Assembly: GCA_947174635.1 (NCBI GenBank)
Contig: CAMWJS010000004.1
Span: 1-64,000 of the forward strand
From: an uncultured Muribaculaceae bacterium
Lineage (GTDB): Bacteria; Bacteroidota; Bacteroidia; Bacteroidales; Muribaculaceae
Length of the DNA: 64,000 nucleotides
Direction of reading: 5' to 3'
Positions 1 through 10,557 of the stretch are shown here, piece after piece. Position 1 is the first letter of the stretch. Each line of letters opens with the position of its first letter. Both the position numbers and the translations under genes were made by a program. The notes under the pieces were generated by a model. The model was not told the DNA's origin and searched no databases. It saw nothing but the letters and a program-made list of their open reading frames with translations.

Positions 1-52
1 GCCGTGCGTCCCTACATCGCAAACCGAAATTTTGGAGTTCTGCAACACCCTC
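1..52. repeat. Partial copy of an intergenic GCAACACC palindrome element
   Basis: The first bases (GCCGTGCGTCCCTACA) and the later TTCTGCAACACCCTCT match, in the same order and spacing, one arm of the long inverted repeat at 54443-54490. The rest of the element would lie left of the window. It sits just past the 3' end of the minus-strand lipoprotein gene, as expected for an intergenic palindromic repeat. Confidence 0.6.
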
Positions 53-79
53 TATTTGTCCTGTATATGAGGGGGGCGA

Positions 80-1738
80 TTACAGTTCGACAGCCGGTTC
101 GGCATCGTCGTAACAGTCATAATAATCGTCGTATGCGTAATCGTCGTCCGACATGTCGTACATACCGTTCATCTCCGCTCCGTACTGCATCAGATTCTGC
201 AAGTTATCGATGTCCGTAAGGGGCTCGATGAGAGCCTGGAGGAAGTTGGCCGAAGTGCCGGTAAGTTCGGTTCTGAGTCTGACAGCGTCGGCATCAAGCC
301 AGAGCATGCCTTCCGAACCGAAGTTCCATCCGAAACGCTCCATGACCGGATTGGCTTCCGAACGGCCGTAGATTGCAACGCGTTTGCCGGCGAATTTGTC
401 GGCAAGCGACATGCTGTTGCCTGCGGCCTCGTAGTTGGCGAATGTAAGGTAACCGTTGCGGTCGCCATAATAGAGATTGAACATATCGGGCAATTCAACA
501 CTGTAGAGTCCGTCGGCAGCCTGAGTGGCAGCTACGCCGTTGCTCTGTATGAAATCAGACAGTATATCGGTGTAGTTCTTGACAATTTCCTGAGGATAGT
601 GAACCATAGCCACAAACTTGAGATTTTTGAATACGGTCTCTACAATTTCGTTCTGCGACATATTCATCATGCTCATCGGGTCCATGACTGCAAGCTTGTT
701 GCACTCGACAGCAAAAGCCGCCGTGCCGTCCCAGCAGGTGATCAGATCAAGATACTGGGCACCGTCGGTATTGCCGTAGCGCGATTTGTAATCGGCCACG
801 GAGCTGTCAATCTGCGCCTTGATGTCGGCGTCGGCGATATTGCCCATCGCCATGACACCATTGGCATCTGCGGGAACGTTGGCAAGGAAGCCGGTGTCGA
901 TGACATTGAGTATTTTTCCGAACTCGTTGCGTTCGCCAGCTTCGTTTACAAGGAACATCTCGCCCGAGGCGGTATTGCCTTCAAATTTCAGCGAACCGCA
1001 GGCGTAGTAGTCCATGACTCCGGCGAGCTTGGCGGCGAGAGGCGACGAAACGCCGTCAGCCGTAAGTTTCTCCTCTATATCTATGCCCTGAGCCTTGAGC
1101 TCTTTGTTGATTTCGGGAAGCGAGATTGCAAATGCCAGCGCATTGTCCTGCGCGAGGAACTCGCCGAGACCTTTGACCGATGCGATATTTGATTTGGCAG
1201 CATCGGCGATATGCTTCTCTATTATACGCATATTGCGGGCAATCCATATCATATTGTCGCTGACAGCCACTACAGAGCCGCCAATATTGAACACGTCGTA
1301 ACCGTTCTCCTCTTTCTGGTTGCCGACAAGCTCCTTGAGGTGGGCTTTCACCGGAGCAGCGTCGCTGACAAGGCCGACGAGCGCCACATCATTGCCCGAC
1401 TCCTGTGTCGAGAAGAGCATGATTGCGTCAAGCTTAAGGCCTTCGGTATATGTAAGATATTCGGTGACAATCTTGAGCGCCGCGCCACCCGCGTTTTTCC
1501 TGATGGCATCGCTGTATTTCTCCGACAGTATAATCTTGCCGTTGTCCACGCTGCAGCCGGCGTTCTCGAACACCTGCTGCGGGTTCATCTTAAACACAAA
1601 CACCGCCGACGACGGTATGTTCTCCACAAGTTTGTCACTGTTCCCTCCGTCTTTGTTGCAAGAAGTCAGCATACAGGCGGCCAATGCAACAGTCATCAGT
1701 CCGCCGAGCGCCCTGAGCGCAAGCTTTTTAAGTTTCAT
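80..1738 (-). CDS. DUF4836-type lipoprotein
   Basis: A 552-residue predicted lipoprotein. The N-terminus has a basic start, a hydrophobic segment and a lipobox (LTSC, Cys about residue 27), so it is probably processed by signal peptidase II and anchored to a membrane facing the periplasm or surface. The mature start (IPSSAVFVFKMNPQQ) and the repeated pattern of substrate-free beta-rich segments resemble the Bacteroidota DUF4836 family, whose function is unknown. The C-terminus is very acidic and tyrosine-rich (runs of D and Y, about residues 525-545). The gene stands alone, divergent from the mannosidase, so its role cannot be read from context. The family call rests on recall of the N-terminal pattern, not on a search. 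Confidence 0.75.
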   Translation of the reverse strand: MKLKKLALRALGGLMTVALAACMLTSCNKDGGNSDKLVENIPSSAVFVFKMNPQQVFENAGCSVDNGKIILSEKYSDAIRKNAGGAALKIVTEYLTYTEGLKLDAIMLFSTQESGNDVALVGLVSDAAPVKAHLKELVGNQKEENGYDVFNIGGSVVAVSDNMIWIARNMRIIEKHIADAAKSNIASVKGLGEFLAQDNALAFAISLPEINKELKAQGIDIEEKLTADGVSSPLAAKLAGVMDYYACGSLKFEGNTASGEMFLVNEAGERNEFGKILNVIDTGFLANVPADANGVMAMGNIADADIKAQIDSSVADYKSRYGNTDGAQYLDLITCWDGTAAFAVECNKLAVMDPMSMMNMSQNEIVETVFKNLKFVAMVHYPQEIVKNYTDILSDFIQSNGVAATQAADGLYSVELPDMFNLYYGDRNGYLTFANYEAAGNSMSLADKFAGKRVAIYGRSEANPVMERFGWNFGSEGMLWLDADAVRLRTELTGTSANFLQALIEPLTDIDNLQNLMQYGAEMNGMYDMSDDDYAYDDYYDCYDDAEPAVEL

Positions 1739-2064
1739 ACGTGATTTTATTGGTAATTAACATTTATTTGTATTACGTTGTGACAGAGCCACAGACATCT
1801 ATAACATAGACGCACGGCGCGCCAAAATGTTACAGTCCCTGTGCCGCTCCCTCAATACATGCCACCCGCAAGGATGTTTATATCACAAAGATACTCTTTT
1901 TCATACAAATACCCATCCGCAAAAGTTCACCTTTATATTTATTTCACATTTTGAGGCATCGCGCTGCTGTTCCGACCGGGGCTGCCTTCACCGCACATAG
2001 GCCATCAACGGTGCAAAAAATCGCATATTCGTGTCAGCATGCCGTGTTTTTACATGATAAATCC

Positions 2065-2072
2065 TATATTTG
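2065..2072 (+). promoter_or_regulatory. Bacteroidota -7 element for the GH38 gene
   Basis: TATATTTG fits the TAnnTTTG consensus of the main Bacteroidota sigma factor. No clean TTTG -33 box is seen 19-22 bases upstream, so an activator may be needed. Transcription would begin near 2078 and leave a ~100-base leader before the ATG at 2179. Confidence 0.5.
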
Positions 2073-2075
2073 CAA

Positions 2076-2135
2076 TAAGTAACTGTTTAAATTTATTTTA
2101 TACCAACCATTCTCATTTTTTTGAACTGTTACTTA
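2076..2135 (+). repeat. Inverted repeat in the mannosidase 5' leader
   Basis: TAAGTAACTGTT (2076-2087) and AACTGTTACTTA (2124-2135) form a 12-base inverted repeat with one mismatch around an AT-rich 36-base loop. The left arm and the loop start (GTAACTGTTTAAA) closely resemble 52015-52039 upstream of the RAYT gene, so this may be a recurrent leader motif. Confidence 0.45.
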
Positions 2136-2178
2136 CCATTTTGCTTATACAGCCAGACAAAACCTTAACATCAACGCC

Positions 2179-5100
2179 ATGAACCGACTGCTCATCGCCG
2201 CCATAGCTGCCGCTGCCGCCGTAATTCCCGCAGGCTCAGCCTCGGCCGCCGACAACACTGCCGCGGAAACAAAACCGCGGGTATATCTCGTATCGGACGC
2301 CCATCTCGACACCCAGTGGGAGTGGGACATACAGACCACCATCAGCAAGTATGTGTGGAACACCATCAACCAGAACCTCAAACTCCTCCAGACCTACCCC
2401 GACTATGTCTTCAACTTCGAAGGGGGCGTGAAATATGCCTGGATGAAAGAATACTTCCCCCGCGAGTACGAACTGATGAAGCCCTATATCAAGGCCGACC
2501 GCTGGCACATATCGGGCGCGTCGTGGGACGCCAACGACGTCATCGTTCCCTCCCCCGAGTCGATGATACGCAACATCCTTCTGGGCCAGGAGTTTTTCCG
2601 CAATGAGTTCGGCGTCGAGAGCACCGATATTTTCCTCCCCGACTGCTTCGGTTTCGGATGGACACTGCCGACCATCGCCAGACATTGCGGCCTCATCGGC
2701 TTCTCGTCGCAGAAACTCGGATGGCGCAACCACGCCTTCTACGACGGCGACCGGCGCTATCCGTTTGCCGTCGGTGTGTGGAAAGGCATCGACGGATCGG
2801 AGATAATGATGGCCCACGGATATGACTACACCACCCGCTGGGGCCACGAAGACCTCTCGCGCAGCGAGCTGCTGAAAAGCCGGCTCAAGGAGAGCCCGGT
2901 CGATGTGCTCTACCACTATTACGGCACCGGCGACCGCGGCGGCTCCCCCACCATCACCTCGGTCGAGACCACCGTCAGCTCGGCAGCCGCCGACGGCGAC
3001 CTCGAAATCATAAGCGCCACGAGCGACCGCATGTACAAGGATTTCATGCCACTCGACGCACACCCAGAGCTGCCCCGCTTCGACGGCGAACTGCTCATGG
3101 ACGTCCACGGCACCGGATGCTACACCTCCGAGGCCGCGATGAAGCTCTACAACCGTCAGAACGAGCTTCTTGCCGATGCCGCCGAACGAGCCTCCGTGGC
3201 CGCCGAGCTGCTCGGCGCCGGCCAATATCCATCCGAGGCGCTGACCGAAGCGTGGAAAAGGTTCATTTTCCACCAGTTCCACGACGACCTCACCGGCACG
3301 AGCACACCGCGCGTATATGAATTTTCATGGAACGACGAACTGCTGTCGCTCAAGCAGTTTGCCTCAACCGTCACTACCGCTGTCGACGGCGTGTCGCGAC
3401 TGATGGATACACGCGTCGACGGCACTCCGGTCGTGATGTACAATCCGCTCGGCTCCGAAGTGACCGACATCGTGGAGATTACGCTCCCGAAGCAGGGGCG
3501 TGCAGCCCGCGTAGATGTCACCGGCCCCGACGGCCGCAAGGTTCCGGCGCAGACTCTCCCCTGCGGACCCGACGGCAACGCCCGCGTGCTCGCCGAAGTC
3601 ACCGTTCCGGCCAACGGCATGGCGGTCTACGGCGTGAAGTTACGAGGCAGCGACAGGAGCAAAGCACCTGAGCTTCAGGCCGACGGCATCGAGAACTCCG
3701 TCTACCGCCTGCGCCTCGACGACAACGGCGACATCGTGTCGCTCGTCGACAAGCGCCACGACAAGGAACTTGTAAAAGCAGGCAAAGCCATCCGCCTCGC
3801 CATGTTCGAGGGCAACCGCTCCGTCTCATGGCCGGCATGGGAGATACTCAAGGAGACTGTCGACCGCGAACCGGTATCCGTTGCCGGCAACGTATCGGCC
3901 ACGCTCGTCGAGGATGGCCCGATGCGCAAGGTGCTCCGTGTAGCCAAGGAGCACGGCGGCTCGCGCTTCGTGCAGGATATCGTCATGTATGAAGGCGCAC
4001 TGGCCGACCGCATCGACTTCCGCAACACCGTCGACTGGGCTTCGACCGACGCCCTGCTCAAAGCCGAGTTTCCCCTCTCCGTATCAAATGCGCAGACCGT
4101 CTACGACCTCGGCCTCGGCACCGTAAGCCGTGGCGTAAACAGCGACATAGCCTATGAAGTGCCCGCACAATACTGGGCCGACCTGACCGACAGCGACAAC
4201 TCCTACGGCGTCACGATGATGAACGACAGCAAATACGGCTGGGACAAGCCCGACGAAAACACCATGCGCCTGACGCTGCTCCACACCCCCTCCACAGGCA
4301 ATAACTTCTACGCCTTCCAGGACCATCAGGACCGGGGACACCACGAGTTCACCTACAGCATCACCGGCCACGCCGGCAGTCTCGACGCCGCAGCGGCCAA
4401 GCATCGCGCCGAGCTGCTCAACCAGCGCGTCAAGCCCTTCATAGCACCCGCCCACAATGGCCGCCTCGGCCGCACATTCTCGCTCGCTTCGGTCGACAAC
4501 AACCGCATCATGATAAAGGCGCTCAAGAAAGCCGAGAGCGACGACTGCTACGTGGTGCGCGTCTACGAAAGCGCCGGCACCCCGCAAAAGGGCAAAATCA
4601 CTTTCGCAGCCGACATCATCGAGGCTTACGAGGCCGACGGCACCGAGAAAACCGGGGCTCCCGCCCGCTTCAGCGGACGACAGCTCGACGTTGACATCAA
4701 CCCCAACGGCATCCGCACCTACAAAGTGAAACTCGCGGCCGCTCCGACTGCTCCCGCACGCTCATTCGCCGAATTGCCCCTCGACTACGACCGCAAATGC
4801 TTCACATGGAACCAGTTCACCGGCAACGGCGCTTTCAGCGAATCATATTCCTACGCCGCCGAACTCGTCCCCTCGCGCCTCGTTTCCGACGGTATTCCCT
4901 TCTCCCTTGAAAACAAGAAGTTGCTCAACGGCATGACCTGCGAGGGGGACACCATCCGCCTGCCTCAGGGCGCCGACTATAACCGCGTCTACCTCCTTGC
5001 TGCCGCCGCCATCGAGGAGGGCTCCGCCACCGCTACTGTCAAAACGGGCAAATCGACTGTCGAAATCAACGTGCCATCCTACACCGGTTTCATAGGCCAG

Positions 5101-5811
5101 TGGGGACACACCGGCCACACCGATGGCTACCTCACCGACGCCGACATCGCCTGGACCGGCACCCACCGCCATTCGCAGCAGGGCGACGAGCCTTACGAGT
5201 TCACCTACATGTTCCGCATTGCTGTCGACCTGCCAAAAGGCGCTAACGAAATCGTGTTTCCCGACAACAAGGACATCGTCATTTTCGCAGCCACCGCAGC
5301 CGCCGAACCTATGGCGCACGCCAAGAGCGCCGCGCCGCTGTTCCGCACCGCCAATATCGACGGACGCACCGCTCCCGCAGCCGACTCCGTCAAGGAGAAT
5401 CTGCTCCGACCCGAGCACGTCGTAGCCTGGTCGGGCTACGTCAACGAGCAGGAGAAACCGCAGGCTATGGTCGACGGCGACCCCGCCACCAAATGGTGCG
5501 ACCTCAACGCCCGTCCCGGCTTCGTGGAGTTTGACCTCGGCGAACCGGCCACATTCAGTTCATGGAAGATGGTCAACGCCGCCAACGAGACACCGAGCTA
5601 CGTGTCGGGCGCATGGCTCATACAGACCCGCGACAACCCCACTGACGACTGGCACACAATCGAAATCGTGACCGGCAACACCAAAAACATCGCCACCGGC
5701 CGCTTCGCCACCCCGCAGACCGCCCGCTACGTGCGCCTCTACATACTGCAGCCCATGCAGGAGTCAACAGGCACCACAGCCCGCATCTACGAATTCGCCC
5801 TCTACCGCTGA
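2179..5811 (+). CDS. Secreted GH38 alpha-mannosidase with C-terminal F5/8 type C domain
   Basis: A 1210-residue glycoside hydrolase family 38 enzyme, expected to release alpha-linked mannose from host or yeast glycans. A signal peptide (about residues 1-23, ending ASA) directs export. The catalytic GH38 domain starts at once: His42 and Asp44 (DAHLD) are the expected zinc ligands, Asp153 in LPDCFGFGW is the candidate nucleophile, and the conserved FHQFHDDLTG follows at 364-373. Middle and beta-sandwich domains run to about 870. The last ~140 residues look like a discoidin (F5/8 type C) carbohydrate-binding module (VDGDPATKWCD, then RYVRLYIL). The gene is monocistronic, with its own -7 element and a strong hairpin after the stop. 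Nothing appears broken. Substrate linkage cannot be read from the sequence. Confidence 0.9.
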   Translation: MNRLLIAAIAAAAAVIPAGSASAADNTAAETKPRVYLVSDAHLDTQWEWDIQTTISKYVWNTINQNLKLLQTYPDYVFNFEGGVKYAWMKEYFPREYELMKPYIKADRWHISGASWDANDVIVPSPESMIRNILLGQEFFRNEFGVESTDIFLPDCFGFGWTLPTIARHCGLIGFSSQKLGWRNHAFYDGDRRYPFAVGVWKGIDGSEIMMAHGYDYTTRWGHEDLSRSELLKSRLKESPVDVLYHYYGTGDRGGSPTITSVETTVSSAAADGDLEIISATSDRMYKDFMPLDAHPELPRFDGELLMDVHGTGCYTSEAAMKLYNRQNELLADAAERASVAAELLGAGQYPSEALTEAWKRFIFHQFHDDLTGTSTPRVYEFSWNDELLSLKQFASTVTTAVDGVSRLMDTRVDGTPVVMYNPLGSEVTDIVEITLPKQGRAARVDVTGPDGRKVPAQTLPCGPDGNARVLAEVTVPANGMAVYGVKLRGSDRSKAPELQADGIENSVYRLRLDDNGDIVSLVDKRHDKELVKAGKAIRLAMFEGNRSVSWPAWEILKETVDREPVSVAGNVSATLVEDGPMRKVLRVAKEHGGSRFVQDIVMYEGALADRIDFRNTVDWASTDALLKAEFPLSVSNAQTVYDLGLGTVSRGVNSDIAYEVPAQYWADLTDSDNSYGVTMMNDSKYGWDKPDENTMRLTLLHTPSTGNNFYAFQDHQDRGHHEFTYSITGHAGSLDAAAAKHRAELLNQRVKPFIAPAHNGRLGRTFSLASVDNNRIMIKALKKAESDDCYVVRVYESAGTPQKGKITFAADIIEAYEADGTEKTGAPARFSGRQLDVDINPNGIRTYKVKLAAAPTAPARSFAELPLDYDRKCFTWNQFTGNGAFSESYSYAAELVPSRLVSDGIPFSLENKKLLNGMTCEGDTIRLPQGADYNRVYLLAAAAIEEGSATATVKTGKSTVEINVPSYTGFIGQWGHTGHTDGYLTDADIAWTGTHRHSQQGDEPYEFTYMFRIAVDLPKGANEIVFPDNKDIVIFAATAAAEPMAHAKSAAPLFRTANIDGRTAPAADSVKENLLRPEHVVAWSGYVNEQEKPQAMVDGDPATKWCDLNARPGFVEFDLGEPATFSSWKMVNAANETPSYVSGAWLIQTRDNPTDDWHTIEIVTGNTKNIATGRFATPQTARYVRLYILQPMQESTGTTARIYEFALYR

Positions 5812-5828
5812 CCGTCAAACTATTACAA

Positions 5829-5882
5829 TGACATAGCCTGTCGACTCATGTTGGTAAAACCTTGAGCCGACAGGCTATGTCA
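5829..5882. terminator. Bidirectional terminator hairpin between convergent genes
   Basis: TGACATAGCCTGTCG (5829-5843) pairs with CGACAGGCTATGTCA (5868-5882), and the stem extends to 20 bp with one mismatch around a 14-base loop. It lies between the convergent mannosidase (+) and ATPase (-) stops. A clear T-run is lacking on either side. Confidence 0.7.
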
Positions 5883-5896
5883 TATTGTCAGACTTA

Positions 5897-7204
5897 CTAC
5901 ATGTCATCAAGCGACAAAGCGACATACTCGATACGCCACCCTTTGCGCTTTGCCACAATGTTTGACGACTTGTTTTCAAGACCGTGAAGGTCTATACGGC
6001 GGGGATTTCGTTTCACTTCTCCTATCACAATCTCCCGGTCGGCCTCATTGACCGCAATCAGGTCGATTTCATTACTGCCGTCTCTCTCCCAATAGTTTGT
6101 CACTATATTATATAAGCCTGTTTCGCGGTAACGCTGACGGAAATATCGCTCAAGTATCCATCCGGAGAAAGTAGGATAATCAGCTATCACTTTATCACGC
6201 ACATAGTCAAGATTTCCAATCTCTACCGCACTGCGATATTTATATATGAAGCGAAACCAGAAATTAAGAAAATTATCTTTGATGCCGTAGCGGACACTGC
6301 GACTGTTTTCCGACGCAAGATAGGGACGATAACGATATAGCAGGTCGTAGGTGTTTTCCAATTTGTCAAGATAACCTCCGGCCTCTATGCCGGTATACGA
6401 CTTTATATCTCCCCGTCCGTTATATCCGCCTGCGATTGCCGACATTATCGAAAAATAATTGCCGTAATCCTTTCCGAACTCATCCGACAGCAATTCTTTA
6501 CCCTCATCGATAAAATACGAGCCAAACGCCAACACTGTCGCTATGATTTTATCGCGGGTGAAAGCCTGCGACATGATAAGTTGCTCTACATATTTGGCTA
6601 CACCTCCTGTGATCATATACATCGCCAGCAAGTCGTCGGGAGTATAGCCGGGATTGTTGTCACGCATGATTTGCCGTAAAGTCGACAGCGGAAATTCGCG
6701 GATGCGCATCCGCGAAGTAGCGCGCCCGTAGAGAGGCTCCTTCCTGTCATCAAATATTTTTGTCATCATCGAATATAGCGAACCGCAGACTATCAGGTTT
6801 ATCCGTGCGCCATCCTTATTGCTGTCCCAGATATTTTGCATTTCACTAAAAAATGATTCTTTCACATACTTGAAATTCTGGAATTCGTCGAAAACCAGTG
6901 TGAAATGCCGGCGACACGCCAGCTGCATCAATGCTGCAAACAACCGCGATATATCGGAAAAATCACCGATATCCTCTCCGAGCACGTCACGCACCGTGTC
7001 GGCAAGTTCCTGGCACAATAACGCTTCGCTTTTTCGCGCCACAAAAAAATATACCATCTCTTTCCCCCTGAATACATGCTTTATCAATGTTGTCTTGCCA
7101 ATGCGGCGACGTCCGGTAATCACCGTCATCTGGGCATATTGATGCGATGTCGCCTCTATCCGTCGTAAAGACTCTGTCTCTATTTCTCTGTCGTAGAATT
7201 TCAT
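5897..7204 (-). CDS. AAA ATPase with DUF234 / PD-(D/E)XK-like C-terminus
   Basis: A 435-residue cytoplasmic ATPase of the archaeal-ATPase/DUF234 type common in Bacteroidales. The P-loop GRRRIGKTT lies near residues 31-39 and Walker B (TLVFDEFQNF) near residue 105. A helical middle region follows, then a C-terminal segment with NEIDLIAVN and IVIGEVK, the D...E-x-K pattern of a restriction-endonuclease-like fold. Biological roles of this family are poorly known; toxin-like or DNA-linked functions have been suggested. It is a single gene with a well-formed promoter on the minus strand, divergent from the aminotransferase and separated from it by a perfect 22-bp palindrome. The start is the ATG 28 bases after the inferred transcription start. 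Confidence 0.85.
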   Translation of the reverse strand: MKFYDREIETESLRRIEATSHQYAQMTVITGRRRIGKTTLIKHVFRGKEMVYFFVARKSEALLCQELADTVRDVLGEDIGDFSDISRLFAALMQLACRRHFTLVFDEFQNFKYVKESFFSEMQNIWDSNKDGARINLIVCGSLYSMMTKIFDDRKEPLYGRATSRMRIREFPLSTLRQIMRDNNPGYTPDDLLAMYMITGGVAKYVEQLIMSQAFTRDKIIATVLAFGSYFIDEGKELLSDEFGKDYGNYFSIMSAIAGGYNGRGDIKSYTGIEAGGYLDKLENTYDLLYRYRPYLASENSRSVRYGIKDNFLNFWFRFIYKYRSAVEIGNLDYVRDKVIADYPTFSGWILERYFRQRYRETGLYNIVTNYWERDGSNEIDLIAVNEADREIVIGEVKRNPRRIDLHGLENKSSNIVAKRKGWRIEYVALSLDDM

Positions 7205-7238
7205 ACCAATGCAACGGCCGTTACTGTAACCGCTGTTA

Positions 7239-7269
7239 CAAAAGTAACAAATAAATATATAACAACAAA
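7239..7269 (-). promoter_or_regulatory. Promoter of the AAA ATPase gene
   Basis: Read on the minus strand: TTTG (7269-7266), 19 bases, TACTTTTG (7246-7239). This is a full match to TTTG / TAnnTTTG. Transcription should start near 7232, giving a leader of about 28 bases. Confidence 0.7.
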
Positions 7270-7315
7270 ATATCTCACAGTTAATCTATAAAACATGATA
7301 TCGGAATGAACCAAA

Positions 7316-7378
7316 ATCGACCCGACTCTACTGCAACAGCAGTTACAGTAACCGCCGTTGCAGTAGAGTCGGGTCGAT
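7316..7378. repeat. Perfect 22-bp inverted repeat between divergent promoters
   Basis: The arm 7316-7337 (starting ATCGACCCGACTC) is exactly complementary to 7357-7378, with a 19-base loop (7338-7356). No gene ends here on either strand, so it is not a terminator of an annotated gene. The loop contains GTTACAGTAACCGCCGTTG, similar to GTTACTGTAACCGCTGTTAC at 7220-7239. It could be an operator, a small structured RNA or an inert repeat. Confidence 0.75.
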
Positions 7379-7460
7379 ATATTATATATAGGTAATGCGG
7401 GCGGATTGCCGCAGGGTGTGGCGCAGGCCGGCGTGGCAAATTCTGACATAAATGCTCCGT

Positions 7461-7494
7461 TTTGCTATTAATTAAAATAAAAATGCTATCTTTG
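7461..7494 (+). promoter_or_regulatory. Promoter of the aminotransferase-tyrS pair
   Basis: TTTG (7461-7464), 22 bases, TATCTTTG (7487-7494). The -7 match is perfect and the spacing slightly long. Transcription would start near 7500, leaving about 14 bases before the ATG at 7514. Confidence 0.7.
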
Positions 7495-7513
7495 CCGAAA
7501 ATTTTGTAAAGTT

Positions 7514-8707
<1,194 letters not shown>

Positions 8708-8744
8708 CGACCTTAAAAACACCGTTTAACACTAACATACGACA

Positions 8745-10040
8745 ATGGACTTCATACAGGAACTCACATGGCGCGGCATGATTCACACCGTGACTCCCGG
8801 CGCCGACGAACAACTTAAAAAAGGCATGACTACGGCCTACCTCGGCATTGACCCGACGGCCGACTCGCTTCATATCGGACATCTCGTGGGAGTGATGATG
8901 CTCAAGCATTTCCAGCGCGCCGGCCACCGTCCCATCGCCCTCGTAGGCGGTGCGACAGGCATGATCGGCGACCCCTCGATGAAAAGCCAGGAACGCAAGC
9001 TTATCGACGAAGAGACCCTGCGCCACAATCAGGAGGCAATCAAGCGTCAGCTCGCAAAATTCCTCGACTTCGATTCCGACGCGCCCAACGCCGCAATCCT
9101 CGTAAACAACTACGACTGGATGAAGAAATTCTCATTCCTCGAATTCATCCGCGACATCGGCAAGCACATCACCGTCAACTACATGATGGCCAAGGACTCG
9201 GTCAAGAAACGTCTGTCGGGCGAATCGCGCGAAGGCATGTCGTTCACCGAATTTTCCTACCAGCTCCTGCAGGGCTACGACTTCCTCCACCTCTACAACG
9301 AGTTGGGTTGCCGCCTGCAGCTCGGCGGATCGGACCAGTGGGGCAACATGACCACCGGCACCGAGCTCATACGCCGCATCAACGGCGCCGACGACGCCTT
9401 CGCCCTCACCTGCCCCCTCATCACCAAAGCTGACGGCGGCAAGTTCGGCAAGACCGAAAGCGGCAACGTATGGCTCGACCCGCGCTACACATCGCCCTAC
9501 AAGTTCTATCAGTTCTGGCTCAACGTATCGGACTCCGACGCCGAAAAATATATCAAGATATTCACAGCACTCCCCAAAGAGGAAATCGACGAGCTCGTGG
9601 CCCAGCAGGCCGCCGACCCCGGCCAGCGTCCCCTGCAGAAACGCCTTGCAAAGGAAATCACCACCATGGTGCACAGCGAGGCCGACTACGAGGCTGCCGT
9701 AGAGGCATCGCAGATACTCTTCTCAAACAAAGCGTCGGAGACTCTGCGCAAAATCGACGAGGATACACTCTTAGCCGTATTCGAAGGCGTGCCGCAGTTC
9801 GAGATATCGGCCGACGACCTCAACGGCGAAATCAAACTCGCCGACCTGCTCACAGAGAAAGCCGCCGTATTCCCCTCTAAGGCCGAGCTCCGCAAGCTCG
9901 CCCAGCAGGGAGGCTTCTCAATCAACAAAGAGAAGGTAAGCGACGTCTATGCCCCCGCAACCGCCGACCTGCTCCTCAACAACAAATATATCCTCGTACA
10001 GAAAGGAAAGAAAAACTACTTCCTGCTCCGCGTAAAATAA
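8745..10040 (+). CDS. tyrS: Tyrosyl-tRNA synthetase
   Basis: A 431-residue class Ic aminoacyl-tRNA synthetase that charges tRNA-Tyr. The HIGH signature is present as LHIGHL (about residues 46-51), the tyrosine pocket region appears as [11 protein letters not shown], and the KMSKS loop has the TyrRS variant [10 protein letters not shown]-terminal S4-like RNA-binding segment closes the protein. Full length and intact. It follows the aminotransferase closely and is followed by a strong terminator hairpin. Confidence 0.97.
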   Translation: MDFIQELTWRGMIHTVTPGADEQLKKGMTTAYLGIDPTADSLHIGHLVGVMMLKHFQRAGHRPIALVGGATGMIGDPSMKSQERKLIDEETLRHNQEAIKRQLAKFLDFDSDAPNAAILVNNYDWMKKFSFLEFIRDIGKHITVNYMMAKDSVKKRLSGESREGMSFTEFSYQLLQGYDFLHLYNELGCRLQLGGSDQWGNMTTGTELIRRINGADDAFALTCPLITKADGGKFGKTESGNVWLDPRYTSPYKFYQFWLNVSDSDAEKYIKIFTALPKEEIDELVAQQAADPGQRPLQKRLAKEITTMVHSEADYEAAVEASQILFSNKASETLRKIDEDTLLAVFEGVPQFEISADDLNGEIKLADLLTEKAAVFPSKAELRKLAQQGGFSINKEKVSDVYAPATADLLLNNKYILVQKGKKNYFLLRVK

Positions 10041-10078
10041 CAACAGATACGGCCATATACCGCCGCGCTGACCTGACA

Positions 10079-10119
10079 GCGGCCGTGGCGCGTCAACTGA
10101 CACGACGCACCACGGCCGC
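10079..10119 (+). terminator. Terminator hairpin after tyrS
   Basis: GCGGCCGTGGCGCGTC (10079-10094) pairs with GACGCACCACGGCCGC (10104-10119), 16 bp with one mismatch and a 9-base loop, followed by ATATATTT. It separates the tyrS unit from the capsule promoter. Confidence 0.75.
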
Positions 10120-10224
10120 ATATATTTCCAAACATCAGACAGATAACGCATAACCCTTTCACAACACACAAAAACCGGCCCAAATCCGCAAAAGCTTAAA
10201 AAAGCATCAAAACAGCGACAGGAA

Positions 10225-10256
10225 TTTGGAAATTAAAACGCAAATTCATAACTTTG
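10225..10256 (+). promoter_or_regulatory. Capsule-locus promoter
   Basis: TTTG (10225-10228), 20 bases, TAACTTTG (10249-10256): a perfect Bacteroidota promoter. Transcription near 10262 gives a leader of about 295 bases before upxY. I looked for flanking inverted repeats of the kind that invert capsule promoters in Bacteroides fragilis and saw none. Confidence 0.8.
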
Positions 10257-10261
10257 CAACG

Positions 10262-10557
10262 CGTTAATAACGACTAAACGGACTTGATTATCAACTACAG
10301 ACCCCAACAGGCCTGCATGCGGCTTCGGCCGCGGCAAAATGGCACGAAATGAAACTGCTTGAATTTCACAAAATTTTGCAAACGACAACTGAGCCCGAAC
10401 TTTTTGGGACAAACCTTATAACCCGCTGATTTGCACGCCAATACACAATCAGTGGGGATAGAAAGAATTGTCTGTAGCCTAATAAAGCCTTAAACATAGC
10501 CGACCAATCACGCAACGGGCCTCACACACAAATCACACTCAGGCCAATCACACCGCA
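10262..10557 (+). promoter_or_regulatory. Long 5' leader of the capsule operon with UUCG hairpin
   Basis: About 295 untranslated bases separate the predicted transcription start from upxY. Within it GCGGC TTCG GCCGC (10319-10332) forms a compact GC stem with a UUCG tetraloop, about 57 bases into the transcript. UpxY-type proteins are known in Bacteroides to act on the leader of their own operon to prevent early termination, so this leader is the expected target. The exact recognition element is not known to me. Confidence 0.5.

Larger units (their letters stand above)
1739..2178. other. Divergent intergenic region, lipoprotein (-) / mannosidase (+)
   Basis: A 440-base region without a credible ORF. 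On the minus strand a -7-like TATCTTTG lies at 1893-1886 for the lipoprotein, with no good -33 TTTG at the usual distance. On the plus strand a TATATTTG -7 element lies at 2065-2072, followed at once by an inverted repeat. I see nothing else in it. Confidence 0.5.

Noticed and set aside
599..1192. 197-codon plus-strand ORF opposite the DUF4836 gene
   Set aside because: Antisense shadow of a well-supported lipoprotein gene, with no promoter or family-like motif.
7201..7449. 82-codon minus-strand ORF between the ATPase and aminotransferase genes
   Set aside because: It spans the palindrome and the ATPase promoter, is Cys/Val/Thr-biased, and has no start signal.
10140..10330. Possible invertible promoter with flanking inverted repeats, as in Bacteroides fragilis capsule loci
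   Set aside because: I found no matching inverted repeat of 12 or more bases on both sides of the promoter at 10225-10256.
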